Source: Thalassia testudinum
Taxonomy: Eukaryota; Streptophyta; Magnoliopsida; Alismatales; Hydrocharitaceae
DNA length: 64,000 nt
Assembly: GCA_037157565.1 (NCBI GenBank)
Contig: JAZHRO010000039.1
Coordinates: forward strand, 45,818,001 to 45,882,000
Reading direction: 5' to 3'
This document shows positions 1-12,211 of this stretch, piece after piece (within the stretch, counting starts at the first letter, position 1; every line of letters begins with the position of its first letter). The translations under genes were made by a program, and so were the position numbers. A model generated the notes under the pieces. It saw only the letters and a list, made by a program, of their open reading frames with translations. It was not told the DNA's origin and searched no databases.

Positions 1-508
1 TCCCATGAGCCACCATGTTCATACTTTCATTTCTAATCACTGCTAAGTCTCAACGTACTTCCAAATTGTTTGAGTGGAAATTTGAGCTGTGTAACCATCA
101 AATTTTAGTAGATTTCCATGTATCCATTGTGATAAAACTTAGTCGCCAATTTCTTAAGCCTATGGTTAGATATGTGTTTGATTTCTATTTCCCCCTCTCA
201 AGCATTGTTTGTTTCGTAGGATATAATCATTTATCCCTTCTACGGTGAGCATTATTCTGGGATAAAGTTATCTCGAGATAAGGGTTGAAAATTCAAAATA
301 AATTTATTTCGAGAGAAGGCTGGGGGTGTTGGGATACATTTATCCTCTCCTCTTGCAAGATATCGTCTTCACCTATCTCCCAAATATCTATATTTATTCC
401 ATGATTTAACCTAATTTCTCCAAATGGTTAAATCAATTTATCCCTCTCTTATCCCTCAATTTCACTATTTACAAAATTTATCACCAAAACTAATATCACA
501 TGAAACTT

Positions 509-511
<3 letters not shown>

Positions 512-575
<64 letters not shown>

Positions 576-606
576 ATGTATATGTATATATATATATATC
601 TATATG
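512..606. repeat. AT/GTAT microsatellite
   Basis: Almost pure alternating TA, interrupted by a few TATG units, runs for roughly 95 bases. It explains the Ile-Tyr repeat peptide that can be translated across it, which is not a real protein. Confidence 0.95.
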
Positions 607-1145
607 AGATTATGATCCGTTATTTTGATATCAAATTGAATCCAGTGACACTTTTGGCAGAATGAAAGTTTAGCACGATTACGGGATAGCTGGGATCTTT
701 CTTTTTGTTGAGTGAATTTTTTTCCTTAATTTTCCTTATTTTTCACATCTCACGGAGATTCGGCACATATACTTTGTACCATAAAATGTAGGGTATAGGA
801 GTAAGCATATTCTGACTAAATCATGCATGACTTTTCTCAGCGTAGACAAGGGAAGACTGAGGCCAACGCGAAAGATATCCTAACTGAAGTGCTTCCACGA
901 ATGGAAGGCCCTAGCCTTGCCATTTCGCACCCCTCGAGGAATTAAATAAAGGGAGGTAAAGGGTCACAAAAGTAAAGAAAGGTTATTTACGGACTTTGGA
1001 AAAAAATCCTCTTTACAGATTTCTTCCAATACACTAACCATTCTTAAGGTTAGTATATTGGTCTCCTTCCTATAAAGCTAGCTAAGGTTTATAGGAAACA
1101 ATATCGCGTACTTTTAAAACTAAAAGTTATAGTAAGTATGAGTTA

Positions 1146-1207
1146 GAGGAGCTCTTAGAGTAAAATGAAATGTAAATACTATAAAACTGATGAACTAAGA
1201 GCTCCTC
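1146..1207. repeat. Short foldback with 13-bp perfect inverted arms
   Basis: GAGGAGCTCTTAG at 1146-1158 is the exact reverse complement of CTAAGAGCTCCTC at 1195-1207, with a 36-base spacer. It lies about 20 bp left of the solo LTR. It could be a small MITE remnant or a chance hairpin. No target-site duplication was identified. Confidence 0.6.
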
Positions 1208-1229
1208 ATTAGGGAGCATATTTAGTTTG

Positions 1230-3868
1230 TGTTACGAACGCAGCTTCAAAATGTCATTTAAGATGTCTGGGAGCTAGCCCAGACGTGTGACCAGACGTCT
1301 GGAGCCCCTTCCAGACGTCTGGGATTTAATTTCCGCAGCACGGTGGATTCGTCTACGCGCCTGTACGCGCAGACCTGCAGATGCTCTTTTTTTCCCTCTC
1401 ACCTTTGCAGGCGCTGCTCTGTCTCTCTCTCTCTCCCCGTGCAACTTTAAAAGGCCTCGCCCTCTCCCTCACTCTCATCTCCTCCGCTCCCTTCTTCTTC
1501 CTCTTCCAGCCGGAGTGCGAGTGCGAGTGCGAGCGCGAGCGAGCGGCGGCAACGGCAGCCACGGCGAGTCGCGGGAGGTGTTGCGCGAGGGAGGAGACGC
1601 TTGGCCGTGAGGGCTCGAGCTCGCCGGGGCATCTAGAGCCGGCCGGCGGGGGAGCCGCGGGCGTGGAGCGTCGCTGGAGGGCTGCTGCAGCTCGAGCAGC
1701 AGGCGGACGAGGCGCGGCACGGCCGTGCGTCGCGGGCGGAGGGCGAGTCGAGCTCTGATTCTGGAAATTTTTCCAGAATTAGACGTCTGGGATTCCAACC
1801 AGACGACGATGAAGACGTCTGGAGGACTGTCCAGACGTCTAGTAAGTAAGTTATTTTTCGTCCTTCGTCCTTTTCTGAGACCGTTCGTACTGAGCACGAG
1901 GAGTGGGTACATGCAGGTTTTGAGATTCGCATCCAACGCGAATCAGACGTCTGGCCACAGTGCCAAACGACTGGAAGGACTTCCCCGCAAGCTTCTGGAC
2001 GTCTGAGAGACTACACAGAGCGAAGGTATCCTCTGAACCACTTTTTAAGACGTCTGGAAGAGGTTCCAGACGTCTGATTTTGGATTGTTTCGTCGTTTTC
2101 GACTGTTTAGGGCCCGTTCGGAGTCCGTTTTTCGCGTTTCGAGTTGCATTCTTTTCGGGATAAAATCATCTACCCGTTTACAGTAATTATATACTGTTCT
2201 GAGAAACTCCTTGTGTTTGATCCTTGTGTTAGGACCCCGTTCTATTGCAGTCTCAGGGGAAGCGGAAGCGCACGGGATTTCCGACCACGCCCCCATTACT
2301 TCCGTTGTAGCTGGTAGAGTGGCTTTAGAAATTATTAACATAATTTGTTACAATTATGGAACAATTAATAGAACCTAGGGCATTGCATGAATCCTAGGAA
2401 TGAGAAACCAGATTGAATAATAGATCGTAGGGTATTGCATGAATCCTAGGACCGGAAAACTAGATTGAATGATAGATCCTAGGATACGGCATGAATCCTA
2501 GGACTGGAAAACTAGTGAAATGAATATACATATTGCAGTCTTGGAAAATGCGGAAAGGAAATAATAGCTGCATGTAAATTGATTTAACAGCTGCCTGTTA
2601 TGAATAAATGAACATGATTGAGAATATGGGTTGTAAGAACGTGAAACTAGAATGATAAAACCTGAATGTACTGAGTTAAAAGAGCTGGAACCCTACGGGG
2701 AATTAGGAGTAGAACTCCTGGAAAGTGAATGGAATAGAATTGGGGAAGTGAGCTGACCCTTGAGTACGGAGTACCAAGGAGAGCGACTGTCCCCCTGTTT
2801 AGTGCAGAGCGGAGCTAGCCTCCCCAAGGACCCGGGGTTAGGTCTGACCACTTTGTACCGACTTGCTGGCCCTCGTGTACGCAATACCGAGGAGAGCTAC
2901 TAGTGTAGGGCGAGTACTAGCTACCCCACGGGCCCCGGGGTTCTGCTAGCTCACCTACACCGACTTGTTAGGCCTACTAGGCAAACCAAGGTAGTCAGGC
3001 GAGGGTGCGCGGACTGTGGAGGGGCAAGGCCCCTGTTTGGTTACTGTAGAGGGGTTGGACCCCTGTTACTGAGAGGGCTCTGCCCTATACGTGTTCCGTG
3101 CTGTGCTTTCGGCGCACCCGTTAACGGAAACGATTGACCGCGTGCTAGTGCGGATTAGCTACCCGTGCGTTTACCGCGCGTGCCGTAGTCACTGTTACGT
3201 CTGTCAGTGACCTTGGGGTGGTTGACTGAGAGTAGGATCACCACGGGGGACTCTCTCGGCCAGGAGAGCACTACGTGTTACTTCTACTGTTCGGAAAAGA
3301 CTGCAATCAAGATCATTCCCACGAGGAACATTCGAGATCAAGTGAAGGATCTGAGAAATAGATAAATTGTGAAACAATAGAAAGACGTAAATAAAGGAAG
3401 AAAGAAAATAAAACAGCTACTGTACACTTTACTGCTTCTTTAGTTTAGCTGTCACTCTACTCAGCGTTTCGCTGACGTGTTACACTTGTTACTTTTCAGG
3501 ACCAAGTGTTGAGCAGCCAGAGTCAGCGGCTGCAGAGGACGCTGGGCCGAGTAGGGTCCAGTAGAATTACCACTGTTCTTTCGTGTCCTTTTTGTTCCAC
3601 TGTAGTGAGTAATTTTTGTTACTCTCTGTACTTTTCTTTACTCGTAGTTCTTGTTATGTTAAATGTTGTTCTACTGTTGTGGTGGTACATGCTGTAGTAG
3701 TTCTTTTTCTTACTGCTGTATTTTGTTACTGCTAGTTATATTTCATGTTGAATGTGGTTTATTTTACTGCTCTTTTGGTTACTTCCTCGTTGGACGACTA
3801 GGTCTTGGGATTAGTCGAGTCGGTCTGGTTCTCGTGTCTCGTAGGGACTCGGGAATCGGGTCGTTACA
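1230..3868 (+). repeat. Solo LTR of a Tekay/Del-type gypsy family
   Basis: This 2.64-kb segment begins TGTTACGA and ends TCGTTACA, near-perfect inverted termini. It aligns along its length with the two LTRs of the chromovirus at 42896-53308: a CAGACGTCTG-rich start, a CT-rich stretch, repeated CCTAGG...GCATGAATCCTAGG blocks, a block ending in CTTGTTAGGCC, and the GGACGACT(A/G)GGTCTTGGGATTAG end. No primer site or coding region follows, so it is a solo LTR left by LTR-LTR recombination. The 5-bp flanks GTTTG (1225-1229) and GTTAG (3869-3873) are a likely duplication with one mismatch. It is clearly diverged from the 42-53 kb copies. Confidence 0.85.
2371..2526 (+). repeat. Three tandem 52-bp units inside the solo LTR
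   Basis: Units start at 2371, 2423 and 2475. Each contains a GCATGAATCCTAGG core and a GATTGAAT-type spacer. The third unit has inverted arms CCTAGGAT and ATCCTAGG that could form a stem. The LTRs at 42896 and 50618 have one copy of the core (about 44140 and 51855), so the array expanded in this lineage. Confidence 0.8.
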
Positions 3869-4209
3869 GTTAGCTTTATGGTATTTCCTATTCCTCCTTT
3901 GAGGTCGGTCCTCCCTATAAGTCGGGTGTTCGTAGTTGCCCTTTTCTCTTGTTTCGGTCGATAGCTCTCCCTCACCCATTGAGTAGCTCCTTGATCCTGC
4001 TTCTAGTTAGAGTCAATCTCAGAATCGACCAAAAAGTAGGACTTTTTTACACCCATGAACTGGGATACCTACCTAGCCCATAGAGCTTGTTCTACCTCGA
4101 TTTCGAGGTTATGCACACCTCAAAACGAAATCGCCCAAATTATAATTTATAAAACAATGAAAAAGTGCTTAATCTTTGAAAATAAGGTGCGACTACGGAA
4201 GGGTGCGAT

Positions 4210-4500
4210 TATAATATATTTTGTAACATATACTTAGTTAAAAATTAAAATTAATTAATTAAAAATAAAAATTAAAGAATTTAAAACTAAATATACCAAA
4301 ATATGTTGATTGTAAGTGATTTTTAAAAAGTTAAAAATAAAATACATCGATATATTTTAATTTTCTATCGGTGATAAATTATTTTTTATTTAAAATAAAA
4401 TATCTCACTTACAAAAAATAATTTTTTATCTATAAAAAATAATTTCAAAAAATAAAAAATTAAAATTACCACCGTCACTTTGTTAGTTACAAAATACATT
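4210..4500. repeat. Dispersed AT-rich repeat, copy 1
   Basis: The segment is built from AATTAATTAAAAATAAA, ATATTTTAATTTTCTATCGG and AAAAATAATTTTTTAT modules. The same modules, in the same style, recur at 6290-6590, 54230-54640 and 60890-61240. Copies end near a cytosine-richer TTACAAAATACATTACCC-like edge. The family is unidentified and no coding capacity is seen. Confidence 0.6.
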
Positions 4501-5693
4501 ACCCGGGAGGTATAAAATTGAACTCCTTTTTTTTATAAATTAATCCAAGATATTATATTCAAAAATCTCTACATGCATCACTGAGTTAAAAATAAATGGA
4601 TCGAGGGTTTGGAACTTATAGGATCGGAACATTTCCTCCACTATATTCTTCTATCCATTTTTTTGATCAATTAACATAATTCAGTATTCTACAAATTTCA
4701 TCATTTTTTATAGGTTTATTTGCTAATAAATCCTCAACAGAGGTATCTTTCTTTTTCCCAAGGGACCCAGTGGGTCCTTATTTCCAAGACCAAATTACTT
4801 GTTCCAACGATTAATGTGGATGGATTCAAAGCACATCCTAGAAATGGTGAGGTGGGGGGGGGGGGGGTGGTGTGTAGAGAAGGGAGGAGATGGAAGGAGG
4901 AATCCAGGGCGAGGTGGGGGCCGGGGCGTGCAGTGTTCTGCTACCCAACCCACCTACACCTATCGTGCCCCCATTGGCGACCCCCATTGCCCTCCCCCCA
5001 TCTTTATCCAACTTTAGCATCGCCGTGCCATCCCACACGTCGCATCCGCTTACTGTAGCCAGGAAAACTAACTAACCTTTCTTTTTCTAAACCTTTATTT
5101 TTGAGATTATTCAAGGCTTACGCTACCTTGCCGAGCCATGTTATGTCAACTGGTTTTGAGATGGAGGTTGCGGTAACATGTAAGTTAACTTTTGTTTTAT
5201 CTGTTTCTTCCGTGTACTTTTATATTTAATTTTTATCAATATACTTCTCCATTTTAATGTAAAAAAAAAAAAAAAAGCCAACTAATTTTACTTACCATCT
5301 TAAGAACAATTAAATATCTTTTCCAACCCCATCGTTCATTGTAGCTCCTATACCCAAGTAAATATCCTTCTTTCATATCACAATTTAATTATCACTCTTA
5401 ATTTCTATTCATTAAATATAAATAAAGGTTAATCTCTATTCTCAATTAAATAGAAATAAAAGTAATCTTCCATTACAAAAAAAAATTAATTAATCATTGC
5501 CATAAACCAACTCTTCACATGTAAACTACATGAGGTGACATCTTCCGCAACATTACTCACAAGTAATACTGATTTTGAATCCAAACATCCAGTGACATAT
5601 ATAGGTCAATATTGACACCAATCTAATACTGTGACAGAGCATCATGCCGTATCCTTCCTTGTGTTTAATTGTGCCATTCTTTCCGAATCCCCC

Positions 5694-5695
<2 letters not shown>

Positions 5696-5731
<36 letters not shown>
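5696..5731. repeat. CT microsatellite
   Basis: About 18 uninterrupted CT units. It accounts for the Ser-Leu and Arg-Glu repeat peptides translated from this spot on both strands. Confidence 0.95.
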
Positions 5732-5734
<3 letters not shown>

Positions 5735-6289
5735 CGTATCTCTCAGGTAAATAAACACACACACATGACGGGTCCGTTTCGTTTCCTTTCCGATCCGATC
5801 CAATGCAACACCAGCCACTTCCCATTCACATGCATGCCCCTTCGGCTGCCACCACTACCATTCTAATGTGCGGCTACGGCTGAAAGGGTCGTCATTATGT
5901 GAGAAGGTGCTGAAAGATTAGTGCTTAATTGTCTTTGGCGCATGCAGTGCTACTTAATTAATCGGGACGTGTTTTGGATTGACGTGGTCTGGATACCTTC
6001 CCTCGTGGAGCGCAAAGGGGAAAGGTAGATTATAAGTTGGTGGTTTAATTTTGTACGTAGCATAGTAAAAAGTTTGGACCTTGTGTTTTGTACTCCCGTT
6101 TGCGCTTGCATGTTTGGAATCATTGGATCGATCGATGGTATTTGATGTAATTAGTTGAATTATATATATACTTTAATTCTTGGAAAGTATATTATTATTA
6201 TTATTGAGGAGCATAATATATTGAGAGTTAAAAGATTTAAAGGTATAAGTATAGAAATATATGTTACGATACCTTTAGGAGTATACGTT

Positions 6290-6590
6290 TAAAAATCAAT
6301 TCGATGAAATTTGGAATCAACGATCAAGAAATCAAATGGATCAAAATATATTTGCTAGAAATTATTTTTAATTGATGAAAATCAAAATATTCTGATTAAA
6401 AATAAAAATATATCAGATGAAAATAAAAATATATTGATGTATTTTAACTTTTCATAAGTAAAAATAATTTTTTATTTATAATATAATTTTTCATTTATAA
6501 AAAGAAATTTAATTTAAAAAATAATTTTTCATCGATAAAGAAAATAATTTTATTAATAAAAGATTAAAATAAATCCATTGAAACATCACT
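6290..6590. repeat. Dispersed AT-rich repeat, copy 2
   Basis: It shares the TATATTGATGTATTTTAACTT and AAAAATAATTTTTCATCGATAAA style modules with the other three copies and ends before CATCACTCTCATC. It is diverged and AT-rich, with no protein. Confidence 0.55.
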
Positions 6591-7249
6591 CTCATCTATA
6601 TATTACATAACACGCTTCAAATACGTTTATTTACTTTTCTTTAGGATTTATCCTCTTTGCACCGTACGACTCCAGTCCATGTCAACAACTAATGCAGCAA
6701 GTGAAGTGACGGACACCATTGGAGCTTTTGGATATTCGGTGGAAAAAGCTTATTCCTTGTTTGGATAAGCAGAGAAATAGTTGAGAGGATTGAGAAATAA
6801 TAGAATTAATTAATAACAAAATGACGTTGAGAGTGTGAGAATTACTCTATCTTCACTTCTTTGGTGGAATTAGTCGGTGAAATATAAATTCCTTTGTTGA
6901 ACATAGGAGTGGTATACGAAAGTGATCGAACTATCAATTTAGAGATAAGATGATATATAGTTGGAATTATGAGTGGTATCAAAGGAATAAAGTGGAAGTG
7001 TATCATGGGATTTGATGTTAATTCCTTCAAATAAATGATCCTTAAAAGCATTGATCCTTCCTAAGATCCTTATTAGTATCCTCAACTTCACTACCTACTT
7101 AATTTATAAATGTTCTAGCATCATCCTTCATTAATGCTTATGTAACCCTTTCTTCAACTACAGCCACCACTTCTTACTTAGGCCATCAAAGATGCTTAGA
7201 ATTGATAACAACAACATACTATACCTCTATCGTCGATTGAAAATCAATG

Positions 7250-7700
7250 GCAAAAGCCTTTAAATTGACGTCAAAAAGTGACAGTGTAATAGAGACGTTT
7301 TATTTTCTTGTCGGTTGTAAAGAAAATCCGACGTCAAATTATCGCTTGCCCAGCAGACGAATGAGATCTTTGGTCGTCGTTTTATAACCGACGACAATTG
7401 TATCTGCCATCATTTCTAAAATAAGCGACGAGGCTTGTATGTCGCTTTTTCTTACGTTACCACACCGTTTTTTAATTTTGTCGTCGTTTAAATGAAAATG
7501 TCATAACTTATATAAGTGACGGTAAAAATATTTTATCGTCACTTTCTCAAATAAATGATGGCAAATATCTTTTATTCTATATTAGTCTTACGTATGTTTA
7601 TGGTCACTTTCACAAATAAGCGATGTCAAAAATCGTTCATTCATTAAAAAACTTACCTTTTTTTACCGTCGGTTATTTTAAAAATCAAAGGCAAAGACAA
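7250..7700. repeat. Left subterminal repeat zone of the CACTA element
   Basis: Short motifs built on CGTCG/CGACG and CACTTT...AAATAA(G/T)(C/T)GATG recur in both orientations about every 50-70 bp, such as ATAAGTGACGGTAAAAATAT and CTTTCTCAAATAAATGATGG. In the CACTA superfamily such motifs bind transposase. They match the motifs beside the CACTA terminus at 42326. Confidence 0.65.
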
Positions 7701-8139
7701 AGAATTTTCTTTTTCAAAATCTTTAATGATGCACCATTATAAAATCTGGTGGCACAAAAGACTTGGTCCCATCGAGTACGCTAGCTGGGCTATCCAAACC
7801 TGCTTAAGTCAAAGAAACAGCTTTTCTATTGACATACTAGTTGGGGCGTTTGATCATACTCACATAAAGATGATGGGTTAGAGGGAACTTGATAGCATGT
7901 TGAGTTATCACCTAGCGCTCTAAAACCCATATTGAAATGGCAAACTAATTCAGCAAGCAAACAACAATTAACATTCTCATCAGCATATTTCAAAGAATAC
8001 AACTTGAATCCAGAAGGAAGTTTTACGGGGCCCCCCAAAAATCAAGTGAATGCATTAAATACTACTACATACAAGTTATGCACACCAAGAATCAGAAATC
8101 GAAAGGGAATTATACAAAAGGGTGAAAAACTCAATCTAA

Positions 8140-8310
8140 CTACCAACAACTAAGGCATTTTCTTACAGAGCCGAAAAGTCTAGAATGAATAGGAGCTATT
8201 GGATTATTTGACTGCCTGGGAGGAAGATGTTTAAGGAATGCCTTCATTGCTCCTGCTACACCATCTTCTGACTCCATTGCTTTAAAGAGTGCAATGGCTT
8301 GTTCTTTTAC
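8140..8310 (-). pseudogene. Captured last exon of a UGT80-type sterol 3-beta-glucosyltransferase
   Basis: Read on the minus strand, a T-rich stretch ending in CAG is followed by an uninterrupted 56-codon exon. It starts VKEQAIALFKAMESEDGV and continues with GAMKAFLKHLPP, then a tail ending SVRKCLSCW and a stop. In plant sterol glucosyltransferases (UGT80A/B) the C-terminus has the same design: an alkyl-acidic helix, AKAMExEDGV, a FxKHLP turn, and a short FRKC-type end. The enzyme moves glucose from UDP-glucose to membrane sterols. Only the tail is present. The neighbouring piece of the gene (39128-39175) lies about 31 kb away because LTR elements landed in the intron. Identification is from memory of family motifs, not a search. 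Confidence 0.7.
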
Positions 8311-9447
8311 CTGAAAAAACATCAATTCCACCATAATATTCGACCACAGAGGTAATGACTTGCACAACCTTGTTGCTAATGCACATCCAAACACACTCCA
8401 GAAACAAGACACCTACAGTGGCAGCATTGATAAGCCTTGAGCAATAGGTGGTTTGAAACAAGTGCTAATACACGAAATCACACACCTTCCTACTGCCATG
8501 AAATAGTATGTCTCACTATATGAGTTTCCTCTAGATAGTTTGTGATGCAAGCTGATAACTCGAGCACGATAACTTAGAATATTGTTATTGGGAAAATTAG
8601 GAGTTTAATGTTTCGTCATCGTAGCACACTCCTAAATAGCTCAATCAGCAAATAAAATTTATAACTCAGAATCTACAATTAAGTTTGAGGTCGAACATAG
8701 GCAACAAATGTAGAATTTGTTAGTTCAACTACTCATATATAATATTTTGATGATTTTACAAAATAAAGAAAATGAAATAAAAAATAAGCGTAGCATATTG
8801 TTTCTCTCTGTAATAACATAATTGCAGGTTTCATGAAGTTTTCCAAGATGGAAGATTAAAAGCGTGAAGACAAGTAGCATAAGTATTAGGTCATAGGCTT
8901 GTTCATGTAAACTTTCAAAGGTTGTAATTTTCATTTTATTTGAGTCTAGAAATGTTATAAAAAGCCTCCAAACATAACCTATAAATAATTAACTTAGGCT
9001 CTCTACACTTAGGATAAATTAGAAACAAAAACCTAACACTAAGACTCTTATCAAACGTCTAGAACAATGGTCAGACGTCTAATTTTCCACTTTAAGACGT
9101 CTGACAAGTGTCTCAGACATCTAATTTCCTATAGTTCTACCTTTAGTTTGTGTCTTCATAAACATCAGTCGAAGCACTCTTCTATCAGACGTCCATAACC
9201 TCATCCAGACGTCTGATGCTTCACTTGGACGTCTTCAGACTAACCGTTAGACTAAGCACCTATCTTCGTTCTACAAATAACAGGAAAAAATATATTTTCA
9301 GATGTCTGGACATGCTTCCAGATGTCTACCTTTGGACAGTTGCCCATGTATTTCTGTGCGTATCTCTTTACGAACACAAGATCTTTTGTCAGAAATCGTA
9401 GCGAAGTCCTTTTCGGTTTCCAGACGGCTGGTGATTCCTTCAGACGT

Positions 9448-12190
9448 TGATGAGAGCCTCATCATGAGCCATAACTAGCTCATTTTGACCCAAGAAAGAG
9501 AATAAAAGCTCCTACATAAACTAGAGAAGGGCTTAACGGAAGGAATAAGTGTTCTGAGAGGAAAACATGAAATAAAGGTTAAAACTGTAATTTTACCATT
9601 GCAGTACATAAACGGGATTTCTCAGAGGTAGAACATAGGTCAAATGGTCTGAATAAGATAAAAAGTGGGTTGGTTTAATCAGAATTGGGTTTATGTGCAA
9701 ATTAGGAATTAAATGACATCTTGTAACCCTAAAACAGACCCACTTAATTCAACAAGGTTCCGGTCAGGATAAAAATCAAGTAAACCCTCTAAAATTCATG
9801 GAAAAATATCTCCTAGGATTTAGAATATTCAATTTGGCCTTTGGAACCTAGTTTGACTTAGATTGGGGTCCTAACTCATCAATTGACCTAATTTAGGTTT
9901 TTATGCAAAATATCCAGTCAAACGTGGCCAAACATAAAATCCAACTTCATCATTGGATTCCTTAGGTCCAAATTAGATTTTTACCAAAATTTGGACCTAA
10001 AGGGAGGTCATCTTGACCTACTTTGCAAATCAGTACATCCAATTACATTTTAGTCCCTATCTTTTGAAAACCATTACACATACCCCCCTAACTTCCTTGC
10101 CACCCTTACAAACAGGTCCCTCCACCATTAATGGGGAGGAATCCTTCTCCGACGAGGAAGGGAGGGGGAATACTCCCTGATCCCTCAGAGATCTCCTCCC
10201 AGATTTGGAAGGGAGATTCTCTGAGGAATCCCCTTCCATCTGAGCCCAATCACAATCTTTGAATTCTATCCAATCTATTGTGCAAACGCACGAGAGATTT
10301 GGAATCCCAACTACCTTCCTTCTCCGGCAAGACGTCGGTGGCAGAAGGCTTGCCCTCCATGCATCAGAAGCTAGGCCAGCACTTATAAAAGGACCCCCGA
10401 CCCTCCGCGAATCTCTCAGACTTGTTTTGGTCGTAGAATCCTCCAAATTTCATCTCCCCTCTCTCCGGCCAAGTAGCCCGCAAGCTCTGGTGATTCTTCC
10501 TCCTCCCTCTCATCGCTCTACTGCCATACCAGCAGTAGGGTTCACTTCGCCTCATCTTCCCGCGTCGCGCCGCTCCAGCGCACGCCTTCCTGTCCTCCTC
10601 CCCGTCGCCGTTATCTCCCTTAGGGCCGTCTTCTCCAACAACGGCACAAACGAGCCGTCCATCTCCGCTGCCCCCCTTCACTCCCAATAATCCAGATAAG
10701 CTCCCCGTCTTCCACTCTTTCATTTTCCTCATTCTATTTCACACAACACCCCTCGACAGTCACTATCCACTGCCATCTTCCTCATCTCCGACCACCCTCC
10801 GGCGAGACGCCTCCGTCACTCCGCAGCCCCACATGTCTTGCCAACCACCGCACAACCTCCACCACACTCCACTGAACATCCTCCACTCATCCACAAACCC
10901 TCTCCACCACCACAACTGCCTCCCGACCTAACCCATCCGTCCGGCCACAGAGAGACCTAGGCACGCACGCCTAGGCCGCCCCATGACCTGCTACCTACCG
11001 CCTCACCTTCACCGTTACATGACGAAGGTCCTCTTGTGGTCTAATAGAGCTGCAAGCTTCATTTTGTGTTGAACAGGGTCTGAGCTCCAACCGCCATTAG
11101 CGGTGACTCGAGGAGGTTGCAAGCTCACTCCAGTCTGAAGGACTTCAGGATTCCAGGTCCAGCAGATTCGAGGTCTTGCGAAGTCAGCTGTTCCAGCAAG
11201 TGGCGCTGCGAGGCCTGCAGCTGCTGCAATTGAAGGAACGATCTCCTGCGGACGCGCGAGCAAAAGCAATGGAATATTAGTCCCACCTCGGTAAGTCGTA
11301 AGGCGCTTGAGTAGTTTAAATTGATTTTGTGATATCGTCTGGTTGCCTCTAATACACTGGGGTGAGGTCCCTCCTCACCTATACACGCACCTTGTCCGTG
11401 ACTTCATCCTGCGGACTTGGTGACCCAACCCGACGACCCTCCTGAGCACTCCTTGCGCACCACACCCACACCGGTGCACCTAGACCTGGGCGCGCGACCC
11501 GACCCGATAACCCGACTCTGGGAGAGCATACCGAAGAGAGATTCAGAGAGAGAGAGAGACGTGCGGGAAGGGTAAGGGAGTAGGTTTTGTTGTGTGGTGC
11601 TTGTGCGGGAAGAGGATGCTAAGGAGGAAGCAGCAAGAGAAGGAAGCAGGGACTTAGCCGCTGCAAGCAAAGAAGAAGGACTCCCTATAGCAGAGGTGTG
11701 GTAGACCAAGCGAAAGAAGAAGAGAGAGATCAAGGGGCAGACACAGAGGAGAAGCAAGAAAGCAAAGGAAGAAGAGGAAGAAAAAGAAGAAGGCAACCTA
11801 AGAAGAGGCAAAGCCAGGATTTAGCAGCAAGAAGAGAATCAAGAAGAGAAGGAAAAAGAAGAAGAGCAAAAGCGGCTAAGGAAGAAAAAGAAAAGGAGAC
11901 CAACAGAAGAGAAGAATCTGAGAAATAACTTTAAGACGTCTGATGCAATATCAGACGTCCATTCTTTTTGAGCAATTTTTTTCCATATCATTATCATGTT
12001 ACTTTTATTGAACTAGTCATTTCTTTTTATTTAAAAGTTATGTTCTCAAGTTTTGGAATTCTTAGATTGCTCCCTGTGTTCAATCTCGGATACTCTGATT
12101 TTTTAGTTATAAATTTTTATTTGTTTTCGCGGAAAGTTCATCTATATTACAACAAGATATCTGTTAAAACACGATCTAGCTGTGTGAACA
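9448..12190 (+). repeat. 5' LTR of the Athila element
   Basis: It starts TGATGAGAGCC and ends GTGTGAACA just before the primer site. It matches 29921-32655. The middle is C/T- and G/C-rich (10100-11500), followed by a purine-rich GAAGAAGAGG stretch (11640-11920). This explains several Lys/Glu/Arg-rich frames that are probably not real proteins. One GACGTC pair (about 11934 and 11953) sits near the 3' part. Confidence 0.9.
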
Positions 12191-12193
12191 TTT

Positions 12194-12211
12194 TGGCACC
12201 GTTGCCAGGGA
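12194..12211 (+). promoter_or_regulatory. Primer-binding site, tRNA-Asp type, mutated
   Basis: TGGCACCGTTGCCAGGGA lies 3 bp after the LTR. It differs from the canonical Athila/tRNA-Asp site (TGGCGCCGTTGCCGGGGA, seen intact at 16488) by two G-to-A changes. Reverse transcription would be primed here from a tRNA 3' end. Confidence 0.9.

Larger units (their letters stand above)
1..1229. other. AT-rich intergenic flank, no gene seen
   Basis: No open frame here looks like a known protein. The segment holds a long AT microsatellite, a short perfect foldback, and at about 200-440 a stretch rich in GGGATAAA/TTTATCC that resembles sequence at 59690-59890. The longest frames are short and of AT-driven composition. 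Promoter-like T/A runs are present but nothing ties them to a gene. Confidence 0.6.
3869..7214. other. AT-rich intergenic DNA with simple repeats, no gene recognised
   Basis: It holds two copies of a dispersed AT-rich repeat, a G-run near 4855-4867, a short A-run near 5262 and a CT microsatellite. The 4720-5075 region is GC-richer and open in several frames, but the translations are low-complexity and match no family I know. Confidence 0.5.

Noticed and set aside
1353..1936. Overlapping Arg/Ser/Pro-rich open frames on both strands near 1.3-1.9 kb
   Set aside because: They lie in a GC- and CT-rich part of a solo LTR, are low-complexity, and change between LTR copies. They are composition effects.
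7089..7105. CACTACCTACTTAATTT as the left CACTA terminus
   Set aside because: It lacks the CAGAAAAAG continuation of the right end. The preceding CTT does not match the TAA after the right end, and subterminal motifs start 150 bp further in.
7826..8038. 70-codon minus-strand frame next to the UGT80 last exon
   Set aside because: It lies downstream of that exon's stop, where the 3' untranslated region would be, and matches nothing known. It was not called as a gene.
10057..10732. Long open frames (120-140 codons) on both strands in the Athila LTR, with longer counterparts at 30547-31399
   Set aside because: They are in LTR U3/R sequence, overlap on opposite strands, have no domain, and are not the same length between LTR copies.
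11698..11928. Lys/Glu/Arg-rich frame, also near 32063-32293
   Set aside because: It is a GAAGAAGAGG purine tract of the LTR. Any frame through it gives charged repeats.
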